Source: JACCZX01 sp040003315
GTDB taxonomy: Bacteria > Pseudomonadota > Gammaproteobacteria > Burkholderiales > Burkholderiaceae_F
DNA: 64,000 nt
Direction: 5' to 3'
Assembly: GCA_040003315.1 (NCBI GenBank)
Contig: JBDUCU010000001.1
Location: 36,523-100,522 of the forward strand
Position numbers and translations under genes: made by a program
Shown here: piece after piece, positions 1 through 9,484 of the stretch
Position numbering within the stretch: the stretch's first letter is position 1
How the letters are laid out: every line of letters starts with the position of its first letter
The notes under the pieces: generated by a model
What the model saw: the letters and a program-made list of their open reading frames with translations, nothing else
Databases searched by the model: none
What the model was told of the DNA's origin: nothing

Positions 1-384
1 GTTCATCTACGGCAATCAACCACCCCCGCTCGCACTGCAATCCTGTTGTTGCAAACCGCTTTCATCTGGCTCGTCCTGTACGTACTGGCCTACCTCGCGA
101 TTGCTCAGCTAATCGGTGTCGAACTGCGCCTCACCGATGTCATGGTATTGCTGTTTGCGGGAGCAATCGGTGTTGCGATTCCTGCTGCACCTTCGGGAAT
201 CGGCACGTTCCATGCGGCGATCGTTTCAGCTTTTATTCTGCTGGGAAAGCCCGCCTCCGAAGGTTTAGTACTGGCGATCGCTATCCACGCTGTCTTCTTT
301 ATCGGGCTCTGCGCGAGCGCCGCATTCGCGCTGCTGCTTGCTTCACACCGCTCCGCATTGAGAATGCGCGAGGGAAGCAGTTGA
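1..384 (+). CDS. C-terminal fragment of a flippase-like integral membrane protein (lysylphosphatidylglycerol synthase TM-domain family)
   Basis: The reading frame is open from the first base and ends at a TGA, so the gene begins outside the window. The visible residues form about three hydrophobic helices around a conserved small-residue stretch, IPAAPSGIGTFHAA, which matches the P-x-G-I-G-T-x-H type signature of the lysylphosphatidylglycerol synthase transmembrane family (formerly UPF0104). Members are polytopic inner-membrane proteins. Many sit in polysaccharide loci, where a lipid-linked substrate transport role is suspected but not generally proven. The stop overlaps the TTG start of the next gene, suggesting one operon. 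Function here is inferred from family and context only. Confidence 0.72.
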   Translation, partial: VHLRQSTTPARTAILLLQTAFIWLVLYVLAYLAIAQLIGVELRLTDVMVLLFAGAIGVAIPAAPSGIGTFHAAIVSAFILLGKPASEGLVLAIAIHAVFFIGLCASAAFALLLASHRSALRMREGSS

Positions 385-1661
385 AGGCATATCTCTATCG
401 GTTGTTAGCGCGATACATCGGTCTGTTTGCTCTGCCCGGTGATTCGCTGATCAATGTTGATCCTCCCAGTTCGGAGCTCGACGCGCACTTGGCGAATTGC
501 CGATCGATGTCGAGCGACGCGGTTCTTGCCCAAGCGCTGGATACGGATTTCTATCTACTCAACGGCACGCTTCACTACGAACGCGACATTCAAGCCTATT
601 TGTCTCGCTTGCGACCGGTAATGGCTCCCCAAGCCCGATTGATCGTCGTGTACTACAGCTCGTTGTGGCGGCCGATCCTAGGCGTCGCAACGCGATTGGG
701 TCTTCGCAGCAAAACTCGTGAGTGGAACTGGCTATCGCATTCGGATGTAGCTAATTTCATGAGACTGGCGGACCTTGAGGTGATCCGCCGCGAGCCAAAG
801 ATCCTATTGCCTATCAACATCCCGGTCGTTAGTTATGTCATCAACCGATATTTCGCACCTCTGCCGATCGTCTCGGCTCTGTGCTTGGTCAATGTGTTGA
901 TCGCGAGACCGATAGCTGGAGCAACGACGCGCTCGAAAGACATATCGGTGTCTGTCGTCGTGCCAGCGCGCAACGAAGCGGGCAACATCGAGGCCATCGT
1001 CAATCGATTGCCGCCAATGGGCCCCGACGACGAGCTGATCTTCGTGGAAGGCGGCTCTAAAGACGACACATGGGCGCGGATCTGCGCTGCAAAGGCGCGC
1101 TACCAAGGAATTAAGAGCATCGTCATCGCGCAACAGGAGGGAAAAGGAAAGGGAGACGCCGTACGAAAGGGTTTTGCCCTCGCTAGAAATGAAATTTTGA
1201 TGATCCTGGACGCCGATTTGACCGTGCCCCCCGAGGATTTGCCGAAGTTCTATGCCGCAATCTCGAGTGGCAAGGGAGAATTCATCAACGGTAGCCGTCT
1301 CGTCTATCCGATGGAGAGGCGCGCGATGCGCTTTCTGAATCTCGTTGCCAACAAATTTTTTGCGATGGCTTTTTCATTTGTCTTAGGTCAGCGCTTGAAA
1401 GATACTTTGTGTGGCACCAAGGTCATTTCGCGCGACAACTACCGACGGCTGGCGCGCCATCGCGCCTATTTTGGCGAGTTTGATCCGTTCGGCGATTTCG
1501 ATCTTCTGTTCGGTGCCGCACGGATGGCTCTGCATCTCATCGAGATCCCAATCGCCTATCGCGAACGAACATATGGCGAGACCAATATCTCGAGGTGGCG
1601 GCATGGCGCGCTTCTGGTTGCGATGCTCTCGGTTGCCGCGCGGCGTCTGAAATTTATCTAA
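381..1661 (+). CDS. Family 2 glycosyltransferase with a degenerate N-terminal methyltransferase domain
   Basis: Residues from about 187 onward are a GT2 domain of the dolichol-phosphate-mannose synthase type: SVVVPARNEAGNIEAIV at the start, FVEGGSKDDT, and the metal-binding DAD near residues 277-279 (ILDADLTVPPEDLP). Residues 1-180 resemble the methyltransferase half of known bifunctional methyltransferase/GT2 proteins; the later part (NWLSHSDVANFMRLADLEVI) fits well. The expected SAM-binding glycine motif is replaced by LINVDPPSSELDA, and the segment is shorter than usual. That half is therefore probably not an active methyltransferase. The TTG start overlaps the upstream stop; the next gene begins two bases after this one ends. 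It probably transfers a sugar to a lipid carrier or glycan at the cytoplasmic membrane face. Confidence 0.78.
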   Translation: MKAYLYRLLARYIGLFALPGDSLINVDPPSSELDAHLANCRSMSSDAVLAQALDTDFYLLNGTLHYERDIQAYLSRLRPVMAPQARLIVVYYSSLWRPILGVATRLGLRSKTREWNWLSHSDVANFMRLADLEVIRREPKILLPINIPVVSYVINRYFAPLPIVSALCLVNVLIARPIAGATTRSKDISVSVVVPARNEAGNIEAIVNRLPPMGPDDELIFVEGGSKDDTWARICAAKARYQGIKSIVIAQQEGKGKGDAVRKGFALARNEILMILDADLTVPPEDLPKFYAAISSGKGEFINGSRLVYPMERRAMRFLNLVANKFFAMAFSFVLGQRLKDTLCGTKVISRDNYRRLARHRAYFGEFDPFGDFDLLFGAARMALHLIEIPIAYRERTYGETNISRWRHGALLVAMLSVAARRLKFI

Positions 1662-1662
1662 G

Positions 1663-2466
1663 ATGGTGCCAACAAGCGCTGCCGAAACGCAGCGATCCCA
1701 TCGTCAAGTCTGGGAAACCAAACCTGTACTGCGCGAGGTCTATGGTCATTTGTATCGGCGCATCGCGGCAGCATGCAGACCCGGCATCACGATCGAAGTC
1801 GGCGGGGGGTCCGGAAATTTCAAACAGTTTGCGCCCGATGTTCTGTCATTCGATATCGTGCACGAACCGTGGCTCGACCTCGTGGCGGACGCTCAAGCAA
1901 TCCCTTTGCGCTCCGAAAGCGTTGCCAACATCGTCATGCTCGATGTGCTGCATCACATTGAATACCCCGTTCGATTTCTGAGGGAAGCGGCACGAGTGCT
2001 GCGGCCCGGGGGCCGCGTCATTTTCGTTGAGCCGGGAATTACTGCAGTCAGCGGAATTGTTTATCGAACAGCGCACGAAGAACCGGTGGACATGCAGGTC
2101 GATCCCCTGGCCGAAGGGGTGCCGGACCCAACGAGAGATCCGTATGTTGGCAATCAGGCGATTCCTACTCTCCTGACCGGCCGCTATCGCAAACGTCTGC
2201 GAGAACTGGAGCCCTCGCTTACGATGATCTCGCTGCGACGTCTGAGCCTGTTCGCTTATCCGCTATCTGGTGGTTTCAAACAATGGTCGCTAATCACGGC
2301 TGCAGGAGCTCGGATTCTCCTTCGACTCGAGGACCGCATGGAGGGATTTCTGGGTCCGGTGCTTGGCTTTCGGCTGATGGCTGTGCTTGAAAAGCGCAAC
2401 GGAGGAGCCGACCGGCCTTTGCAACGCGGACCGCTGACAGCCGCCTCGCTTCGAGATTTTCGATGA
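1663..2466 (+). CDS. Class I SAM-dependent methyltransferase
   Basis: A Rossmann-type methyltransferase of 267 residues. Motif I is EVGGGSGNF at about residues 45-53. An acidic stretch LSFDIVHEPW follows, then IVMLDVLHHIEYP, and a post-motif loop VLRPGGRVIFVEPG, the usual order in Methyltransf_11-like proteins. The ATG start lies two bases after the stop of the GT2 gene, so the two are probably co-transcribed and translationally coupled. Substrate is not readable from sequence; the setting suggests a sugar nucleotide, lipid-linked glycan or other polysaccharide precursor. Family assignment is firm, substrate is inference. Confidence 0.82.
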   Translation: MVPTSAAETQRSHRQVWETKPVLREVYGHLYRRIAAACRPGITIEVGGGSGNFKQFAPDVLSFDIVHEPWLDLVADAQAIPLRSESVANIVMLDVLHHIEYPVRFLREAARVLRPGGRVIFVEPGITAVSGIVYRTAHEEPVDMQVDPLAEGVPDPTRDPYVGNQAIPTLLTGRYRKRLRELEPSLTMISLRRLSLFAYPLSGGFKQWSLITAAGARILLRLEDRMEGFLGPVLGFRLMAVLEKRNGGADRPLQRGPLTAASLRDFR

Positions 2467-2535
2467 GCCCATCCATCGTGGCTGAGCCACCTGGGCTTCT
2501 GAACTTAGTCTCCGAACGACCGCAGAGCGTTTGAG

Positions 2536-3678
2536 GTGGGCGTCCTACGACTTATTCTCGCGTGGATGGTGATTATCAGTCATTCGTCTCCGATTTTCGG
2601 TTGGCGCGGACTTGGTGCGGATGCGGTTACGGCGTTCTTCGTCATCTCCGGCTTCTACATGGCATTGATTCTGGATCAAAAGTATCGAGCCGCCGGAGCA
2701 CTCTGGCTTTTCTATTCCAACCGGGCACTGCGCCTGTTCCCGCTTTATCTAATTTTCTTGCTTGTTTACCTGTTCCTGTCGGTGATCGGCCAGCCAGGAG
2801 CGCCGGTGCTAGCTCGAACGGTTTATGTCGCTGAGGAGGCGGTGAAATACGCGAGCGACGGAAGTGTGGGCAGCTGGACGGCCGTCGTCCCCAATCTGTT
2901 TTTTTTGGGCTCGGATGTGATCCGTCTATTTCTGATCGACGTTGGTAACGGGAGTTTTAGTCCATGGCGGACCGGGATGGCGGAAACCTCTGAGCTACGG
3001 GGCGGGTACAGATATCTGGTGATGCCGCACATCTGGTCGCTGGGGGTCGAGGTGGTCTTCTACGCGATCGTGCCGTTCTTGGCACAGTTGAGACTCTACC
3101 GGTTGGTTGTCGCTTTCGTAGCACTGACCATTCTTCAGCTATGTCTGACCCTGTGGCTGGGCGACTTGGCGTGGCTTCACCTGTTTTCGCTCTGGAATCT
3201 AAGTTTCTTTGCACTGGGAATGATCGTTTATCGACTGACACCCATTTTAGTGAGCTCAAAGCGGTGGCTTGTCGTGTTACTTGCAGCGACACCGTTGATC
3301 ACTGCAGTTGTCTCTGAAGGAAGTTATTGGACAACCTGGATTCCGTTTTCGATCGGGCTCCCGGCGCTGTTTTTTTTGACCAAGAACTGGGCATTCGACA
3401 AGGCGGTCGGCGACCTTTCATATCCGGTCTACCTGTGCCATTTTCTATTTGCTTGGCCCGCCGCTGCTGCCTACGGACAATATGGCGCCGTCGTTGCCCT
3501 GGTACTGTCGTGTGCGCTGTCTTGGGTTGCGTTGCAAATTGTGGACGCGCCGATTGAGAGGTGGCGCGCACGACGGGTCCAACTGGCAATGACCGACCCA
3601 GCATCTCCGGCCCAAAACATTTCGCCGTCCGATCGCGAACGCTCGGCCACACCTGTGACTCGCTCAGCTGACGGGTGA
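2536..3678 (+). CDS. Membrane-bound acyltransferase (acyltransferase-3 / OafA-like)
   Basis: A polytopic membrane protein of 380 residues with the acyltransferase-3 fold signature: an early LRLILAWMVIISHS with the conserved histidine at residue 16, then AFFVISGFYMAL, and further hydrophobic helices to about residue 345. The polar C-terminal tail looks cytoplasmic or disordered. Family members O-acylate sugars of lipopolysaccharide, capsules or peptidoglycan using an acyl donor. The GTG start was chosen because an in-frame TAG lies ten codons upstream and the canonical helix begins immediately after it. It sits 69 bases after the methyltransferase gene. O-acetylation of the glycan is likely, the acyl group itself unproven. 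Confidence 0.82.
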   Translation: MGVLRLILAWMVIISHSSPIFGWRGLGADAVTAFFVISGFYMALILDQKYRAAGALWLFYSNRALRLFPLYLIFLLVYLFLSVIGQPGAPVLARTVYVAEEAVKYASDGSVGSWTAVVPNLFFLGSDVIRLFLIDVGNGSFSPWRTGMAETSELRGGYRYLVMPHIWSLGVEVVFYAIVPFLAQLRLYRLVVAFVALTILQLCLTLWLGDLAWLHLFSLWNLSFFALGMIVYRLTPILVSSKRWLVVLLAATPLITAVVSEGSYWTTWIPFSIGLPALFFLTKNWAFDKAVGDLSYPVYLCHFLFAWPAAAAYGQYGAVVALVLSCALSWVALQIVDAPIERWRARRVQLAMTDPASPAQNISPSDRERSATPVTRSADG

Positions 3679-3682
3679 CTTC

Positions 3683-5962
3683 GTGAAGGTGTTGCGGCCA
3701 CCCGCTTTGCTGTTCAGCGTTCTAACAGTTCTGGCTCTGCTTGTTGGGTTGCTCTTGGTCTGCGCAAGGCTTTTCGCGCCAATCGCCTCAATACAGCTAA
3801 ACCCCGCTCAAGTAACTCACGAGACCGGACTCGCCTACGTTGCTCCCCTAGAAGTGCGTTCGAACTTACTTTTTAAGTTTCGATTTGATGCTCCTGGCAG
3901 CAACGCGTCCCGGCTGGCGTTGCTCGAAGATGGAAAACCACTGGGACCTGCGCATTCGGCGCATGCAGAGATTCGACAGCAAGGCCAAGGCCGGTTCTCG
4001 CATTGGGGCGCTGCGCTCTGGTTTTCCGCGAGCGATGCAACCGATCCGCGAACGAACGGTCGCAGATATACCGCGGAAGCAAAATTATCTGCGCAGCCAA
4101 TTTGGAACTTAGTAGGGATCGTTCTTCTTGCGTTCGGCCTGTTGGCAATTGCGCTGAGGCCTGCTGCGAGGCTTTCGGAGAGAATCGCGCACGCGTTCGC
4201 GACGGCTGCACGCCAAATCCTCGTCCCGGTTGTTAAGCCTCGTCAGCCTAGCCTGCTTGCAGTAATGCTCATGGCGGTGATTGGCATCGCCATCGGGGCC
4301 GGCGCTGTTGTTTATGGATGGTATGCGGGTGACACATCGATCACGGGGCTTGCCATTGCTCGGTACCTGCCGGTCAGCGACGCTTTTGGTTATCACAGCT
4401 GCGCAACGTTCCTCGCCGCCTCGGGCGAATTCGGCGAGTCCCTAGGCAATGTCTGGTGCGTGCGTCGAGTGCTTTATCCGGCAATGCTCGCCTCGCTTCT
4501 CAACTTCACCGCATGGAGTTCTCAACTCACACTGATCGCACAAGGAGGTTTGGTCGGCCTAGCGATCGCAATATTCTCGCTGGCAGTGGGCTCCCTCGCC
4601 GGAGCTCTTGCTGCGTGCCTGGCCGCGGTGCTGCTCTTCTTCTACGCCTGGGAATTCATCTTCGGCCTGTTCATGACGGAGGTGCTGGGATTTGTGCTCG
4701 GCCTTCTCGGATTGACGCTGCTCATAGGGTTCTGCAAAACGAAGCAGCCTTACCATTTAGCGGCAGGCGCCTCGCTTCTCTCGGTCGGGCTTGCAGCGAG
4801 AGCGGGCGCGCTTTTGGCGTTGCCGATGTTGTGTCTGTGGGGGCTGTTTGCGTTTCCGGGAATGAGTCACCCCAAACGGATTCGCTACCTTTTTATCACC
4901 TTAATCAGCGTCCTGATAGGTCCAGTACTTCAATTTGCATTGGTGTCGTTGCTTGGAGCAGATGTCAGCGGCACCGGCGGCAACTACGCCGCCTCACTAT
5001 ATGGGCTCTCGACCGGTTCGCGCGATTGGAGTCAGGCGTATCGCGACTTCGCTGACCTCTTCCAGCAGACGGAGTCGGTAGCGTTCAGGCGGATATACAA
5101 GATCGCCCTGGAGAACATCGTGGCCAATCCGGATGTTTTCGCCGGCGCTCTAATCGCAGCTGCACGCCTGTACTTCACGACTCTGTTCGCCTTCATATCG
5201 GTAACGCGGGTCAATGTACTGCTGAGCCTACTAGCGGCCCTCGGACTTTTTCGGTGCGCTTTCAACCTGCAACTCCCTGCCGCGCGTTTACTCGTTGCGC
5301 TGGCAATCGCCGAACTGCTATCTGCGCCGTTGATCATCGACAGTGGAGAACTCCGCATATTCGCTGTAACGATCCCACTGCGGATCTTGTTCTGCGCGCT
5401 GGGACTGCAATGGATTTTGCAGCACGTCATCAAGGCGCCGAACGAAGCGTACCGATCATTCGAAACCGCCGAAGCGAAGTCGCCGCTATCACTTGCGACC
5501 ATTACGGGAGCGGTTGTTCTGATGTTGATTGTGTCGCCAGCTACACCGCTGTCTAGGATCGGCCAGTTACGCAAGGTTGCGGGTGTTGGATGCCCTACGG
5601 GCTTGACGGAAGTTGTGGCACGACTGTCAAAAGAGTCGCAATCCTTAACGATGGTCGAAGCAAATGCCAAGATCGCCAGCCTGGATCCGTTTCGCATCAC
5701 TCCGACTAGGCTTCAAGACGATTCTCGTTTGCCAAAGACGTGGTTTGGAAAAGAATTCTTAGACCTGCAGCCGCTGTCTTCGCTGATTCGCGTCGTCGAA
5801 CTTTCAGGTCAAAACGCCTTCACGGTCAAACCATTGCTTCTTGACGGCGATGTTCGCAATGACAACGCTCGTTATTCTCTGTGTATCGACGAGAAATCCT
5901 TTACGGAGTTCGCCCAAGTCAAACACTACTCAATAAAGACGATTAAGCAGCTGCCGGAGTAA
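3683..5962 (+). CDS. Large polytopic membrane protein carrying the recurrent SHWG/SDNSDP-type module in its first loop
   Basis: A 759-residue protein with a transmembrane helix at about residues 8-32, a soluble loop, a second helix near 139-157 and many further helices to about residue 555, then a soluble tail. The loop (about 50-132) contains the module described in the findings: LEDGKPLGPAHSAH, RFSHWGAALWFSASD and DPRTNGRRY. Positive charges before helix 1 and after helix 2 place the loop in the periplasm. Overall architecture recalls GT-C membrane glycosyltransferases (ArnT/PMT-like), including a polar SDAFGYH stretch after a helix, but no signature is decisive; a Wzy-type polymerase is an alternative. 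The GTG start lies four bases after the acyltransferase stop. It converges on the next gene with only seven bases between. Confidence 0.62.
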   Translation: MKVLRPPALLFSVLTVLALLVGLLLVCARLFAPIASIQLNPAQVTHETGLAYVAPLEVRSNLLFKFRFDAPGSNASRLALLEDGKPLGPAHSAHAEIRQQGQGRFSHWGAALWFSASDATDPRTNGRRYTAEAKLSAQPIWNLVGIVLLAFGLLAIALRPAARLSERIAHAFATAARQILVPVVKPRQPSLLAVMLMAVIGIAIGAGAVVYGWYAGDTSITGLAIARYLPVSDAFGYHSCATFLAASGEFGESLGNVWCVRRVLYPAMLASLLNFTAWSSQLTLIAQGGLVGLAIAIFSLAVGSLAGALAACLAAVLLFFYAWEFIFGLFMTEVLGFVLGLLGLTLLIGFCKTKQPYHLAAGASLLSVGLAARAGALLALPMLCLWGLFAFPGMSHPKRIRYLFITLISVLIGPVLQFALVSLLGADVSGTGGNYAASLYGLSTGSRDWSQAYRDFADLFQQTESVAFRRIYKIALENIVANPDVFAGALIAAARLYFTTLFAFISVTRVNVLLSLLAALGLFRCAFNLQLPAARLLVALAIAELLSAPLIIDSGELRIFAVTIPLRILFCALGLQWILQHVIKAPNEAYRSFETAEAKSPLSLATITGAVVLMLIVSPATPLSRIGQLRKVAGVGCPTGLTEVVARLSKESQSLTMVEANAKIASLDPFRITPTRLQDDSRLPKTWFGKEFLDLQPLSSLIRVVELSGQNAFTVKPLLLDGDVRNDNARYSLCIDEKSFTEFAQVKHYSIKTIKQLPE

Positions 5963-5969
5963 AGGTGAT

Positions 5970-7142
5970 CTATTTCGTCACTACGAACCGGCCGCTCAAG
6001 ACATTCAAATGTCGGATCTCACTTTCAAAGAAGGGGCTCGCGGGAGAAGCCCTCAGGCGTGGCACAAAACTGCTCAAGTACTCCTCTTCAACAAAAAGAT
6101 TCGGTTGGAAGTTGATCTCATTAAACCCCGCTTCCTTGAACATAGCCTGCATCTGAACCGGTCTGATACGGCTGCCCGTCTCACCGTGTTGCTGTTCGAA
6201 CCGCAACGCAAATGATCGCTCGTCATCGAGCAGGAATTCGAGAGGACGCGAAAAGTCGCGGTGATCACGGAAGTCAACCTGATGCAGCCCGATTCCGCCG
6301 CAGGCAGTTAACTGATACAGCGCCCCTATTGCTGCCCTGGGATCAAAGAGATGCTCAAAGACTGCATTGGACGCTGTTACATCAAACGACCGGTCCCCCG
6401 CATCAGCTAAGGCCTCCAGAGAAGAGCTGTAGGTCGTTAGACCTTTGGCGGCATGCTTTTTCCGCTTGATCACTTCCAACACGGGATCGAGCGGAACTCC
6501 AGGAAAGCGCTCGCTGAGTAGGTCGATCAGTTTTTGATAAAGAAGCACGTGGTACGACAAGGTAAATGGAACGAGAAATCGATCCGCTACCGCAACGTGC
6601 TCAGCCCCCCAACACAGCAGAACAAGCGCCGCACCCAAATTCGGCCCCGGCCCCAGTTCGAGCACGGCGCGGTTGCGCAAGTAGGCCTGCCCTCCCGGTA
6701 AGCAATCTACGTACGACTGAGCGGTAACGATCGCGTACGTTGCATCCTTCTCGATAGCACCGCGCTCTGGGTCAAGAGGTTGATAGTTAACCGGAGCAGT
6801 ACCGCAACTGCTCGAGCGGTCCGTCGTTAAGCCACGCTCTTCTTCGACGCCTTCGCTAACAACCACGTAGCGGCGTCGATTCGAATTGGGTGGCGTGTTA
6901 TCGGATGTGGAGAACCACAGTTCATTTCCCCAGTGGGAAAAGGCCCCGCGCCCCGTGGCACGAATCAACTCATGCGCAGAACGCGCCGGCCCTAAAGAAG
7001 TGCCGTCTTCAAAAAGCATCAACTCAGAGCTGGCGGTCCGCCCCGCAGAGTCGCCCTGCTTCAGGTGATCTGGCAGAACCGCCACCCAACAATGGCCCTG
7101 CTCCTCTTTGAACGACTCTATTTCGATCAGTTTGTTGACCAT
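5970..7142 (-). CDS. SAM-dependent methyltransferase with N-terminal recurrent module
   Basis: A 390-residue two-part protein. Residues about 14-95 carry the recurrent module: GHCWVAVLPDHL, LMLFEDGTSLGPARSAH, AFSHWGNELWFSTSDN. Residues about 155-390 are a class I methyltransferase, with motif I VLELGPGPNLGAALV around 160-174, an acidic loop after it, FDVTASNAVFEHLFDP, and a later HQVDFRDHRDFSRP. No signal peptide or membrane segment is visible, so here the module is cytoplasmic. The substrate is presumably a sugar precursor or lipid-linked glycan. It is the last gene of the long minus-strand run, separated from the next upstream minus-strand gene by about 155 bases in which I see no terminator or promoter. 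Confidence 0.75.
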   Translation of the reverse strand: MVNKLIEIESFKEEQGHCWVAVLPDHLKQGDSAGRTASSELMLFEDGTSLGPARSAHELIRATGRGAFSHWGNELWFSTSDNTPPNSNRRRYVVVSEGVEEERGLTTDRSSSCGTAPVNYQPLDPERGAIEKDATYAIVTAQSYVDCLPGGQAYLRNRAVLELGPGPNLGAALVLLCWGAEHVAVADRFLVPFTLSYHVLLYQKLIDLLSERFPGVPLDPVLEVIKRKKHAAKGLTTYSSSLEALADAGDRSFDVTASNAVFEHLFDPRAAIGALYQLTACGGIGLHQVDFRDHRDFSRPLEFLLDDERSFALRFEQQHGETGSRIRPVQMQAMFKEAGFNEINFQPNLFVEEEYLSSFVPRLRASPASPFFESEIRHLNVLSGRFVVTK

Positions 7143-7297
7143 TACTAATCAATCATGGTGGCAGGCTTCGCATTCGTTGAGATGTAAGTGTGACTCGACG
7201 CACCGGTGCGCACGCCAGGCATGCGTCACTAGCATCCCGATCTTCCATCTGTTGCGCTAGGAGTAGAGGCGAACAGATGCGATTCAGGCCGCGTTGA

Positions 7298-9484
7298 TCA
7301 AACCGCGGACGCGCGCACTGTGTGAGGCTCCTCCGAAGGCATGCTTGACTCGTCTTGAAGAACTTGCAAATATCGCTCCGCCATTGCGCGCCGCGAGAAC
7401 ACGCTTCGCATGTAGGCGGCACCTTTGACACCGAATCTTGTTCGTAATTGATCGTCCTTAAGCAACTCGACACACCTGCGCGCGAAACCTGGAATGTTGT
7501 CGACGTCGACGAGGTAACCGGTCTCACCGTCGACCATGCAGTCCGGTACGCCGCCAACGTTGGAAGCAACGACCGGCAGCCCCATCGCTTGCGCTTCCAT
7601 CACGACATTCGGCATGCCTTCAAACGAGGAGGTCAGCAACAGCAGTGCAGAGATTTGCATCAACTCGGGCACATCATCTCGCCTTCCCAGCAGCGTCAGC
7701 GAATCGTGCAGCCCCAATTCGTCTATGCGGCGCTGCATCTGTTCCGCGAACTGACCTACACCGGCAACGAACCCGCGCGTATCTGACACAACGGCGGCGA
7801 CCGCGGCAAAAGTCTCGATGAACAGAATTGGGCGCTTCTCTTCACTCAAGCGAAACACGCCAAGAATAATCGGCGTAGACGAGCTCACGCCCAGGTTTTT
7901 TCGTAAGCGTTCCACAGAGTTCGGATCCTTGCCCCCAATTTGCACGGCATCAATCGCGTTTGGCACCAGCTTGACGCGCCTTTCAGCGACTCCTATCCAC
8001 TGAGCGTAGTCAGCATTGGACGCCCGTGAATTTCCAGTCAACGAAATTCGAGGGGATTGCGCCAGCGCTGCATACAACGGCTGAAACCAGTTATTCGTGA
8101 GATAAGAAAAGCGAGTGGGGTTGTAATTGCGGAATGACAGAACGATCTGCGGAACTGCAGCCAATACTCCCGCGACACCCGCGATGAGGTTCGTTTGATC
8201 GAGCTGTGCAAACACCACTCTGGGTTTCAGCCTGGCAAACAGATCCGCCAACGCGCGCAGGTTGGTGCCAAATGGATTTTCAACTCTGGTCGCCAGATCG
8301 CCCGACTTCAAGCCATCGAGCGTTGATCGCAAAGCCTCCGCGAGCCCGCGTTCATCGACATTGTGGTCGAACTGGGTAACCTCAACACCTTCACGGGCAA
8401 GCAGCGGAAGGTAATGCCGGTTTTCGCCCTCAAGCGGAGACAAAGCGACGAAGCGAACGTCGTAGCCCATCTTTTGCAGCTCGCCCGCGAGGTAACACCA
8501 TTGCCGCTCTGCTCCCCCCGGCGGCAGGGCGTGCGTGAGCACCACGACCCGGTCGCCTGGCTTCAACGTAGGCGTCCTTGATCTCGCATCATCGATGGCA
8601 ATTCTGTCTTTGAGTTCTTCGAGGAATGACCGGCGGTCGCCTGGTTTCGAAGGCGCGACAACTTCGGATACGAATGGCAGCCGTTCGTGCGTCGAACGAT
8701 TGCTTGGAACCATCCAGACTAGCCTTGGGCGTCTTACATGTCGGGTTGACGAAAGAAAAACGTGATTTCCCCAAATCGAATAGCGACCTCCTCCTGAGCG
8801 GCGAATACTGGCGTGGGAAACCGGAAATGGTGGAAGTTGCCTAAAGCCTTCGAATAGTGCGAAGCGATCCGACATTTCGCGCTCGTCTGCCGGAACGGCG
8901 TTGGTCGGCCCAGCGATCCACATGAGTCCGCGCTCTGGCCACGCACATCTAAGAACCCTACGGCCTATCGCATGCCGCATCGTTGCTAACAGATCCAGGC
9001 GCTCACGCCAACCCCCCGCAGGTTTCATCGAAATCGATAAAACAGACCCATCATCGCGATAGGGGTGCGACATCATCAGGCGCGTAATCCCTAGCCGGCG
9101 CAATCCTTCCAACTCGAACCAGCCCAGTGCCTCGCGAAAACTGCTTTTCATCAGCAGCAGCGTGGCACCCGCGACGCGCTGCTCGGTTTCCATCCCGCAC
9201 TGACCTTGTGCCCATGCAGTCCACGACTGCACAGGCTCAGACACCGGACGAAAAGCTGACAGCGACGATCGGGTCACTCGATCTAATAGTCGATTGCACA
9301 CGGCAATCGTCTGTATCAATTCGGACGAAGCTACCAAGATTGCTGCATCGGCTGCGGCGTCTGTTGCCACTAGAACACCTTCAGCAATCTCCCAAATCCG
9401 AATTTGCAGTGGCAGACAGGCTGGATCGAGACGCTCGTCATCGGAACGCAGCGAGTTCGGAGGCGCAGCAGCATGTCCCAGCAT
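7298..9484 (-). CDS. Long family 4 glycosyltransferase with two N-terminal accessory domains
   Basis: A 728-residue protein. Residues from about 310 form a GT-B glycosyltransferase: THALPPGGAERQW at the start, LSFRNYNPTRFSYL, VPNAID, LGVFRLSEEKRP, and the C-terminal SSFEGMPNVVMEAQA with GGVPD, as in GT4 enzymes. Residues 1-180 are an unidentified domain (IWEIAEGVLVATDA, LGITRLMMSHPYRDDGS). Residues about 184-262 are a diverged copy of the recurrent module (LMWIAG, SDRFALFEGFRQLPP, GGRYSIWGNHVF). The whole protein is colinear with the C-terminal 727 residues of the AsnB-fusion gene further right, so the two are paralogues. The ATG shares TGATG with the stop of the upstream methyltransferase, which fixes the start. 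Confidence 0.8.
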   Translation of the reverse strand: MLGHAAAPPNSLRSDDERLDPACLPLQIRIWEIAEGVLVATDAAADAAILVASSELIQTIAVCNRLLDRVTRSSLSAFRPVSEPVQSWTAWAQGQCGMETEQRVAGATLLLMKSSFREALGWFELEGLRRLGITRLMMSHPYRDDGSVLSISMKPAGGWRERLDLLATMRHAIGRRVLRCAWPERGLMWIAGPTNAVPADEREMSDRFALFEGFRQLPPFPVSHASIRRSGGGRYSIWGNHVFLSSTRHVRRPRLVWMVPSNRSTHERLPFVSEVVAPSKPGDRRSFLEELKDRIAIDDARSRTPTLKPGDRVVVLTHALPPGGAERQWCYLAGELQKMGYDVRFVALSPLEGENRHYLPLLAREGVEVTQFDHNVDERGLAEALRSTLDGLKSGDLATRVENPFGTNLRALADLFARLKPRVVFAQLDQTNLIAGVAGVLAAVPQIVLSFRNYNPTRFSYLTNNWFQPLYAALAQSPRISLTGNSRASNADYAQWIGVAERRVKLVPNAIDAVQIGGKDPNSVERLRKNLGVSSSTPIILGVFRLSEEKRPILFIETFAAVAAVVSDTRGFVAGVGQFAEQMQRRIDELGLHDSLTLLGRRDDVPELMQISALLLLTSSFEGMPNVVMEAQAMGLPVVASNVGGVPDCMVDGETGYLVDVDNIPGFARRCVELLKDDQLRTRFGVKGAAYMRSVFSRRAMAERYLQVLQDESSMPSEEPHTVRASAV

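Noticed and set aside
7143..7297. Small gene between the two minus-strand genes
   Set aside because: No frame with family similarity or a ribosome-binding site was found in these 155 bases.
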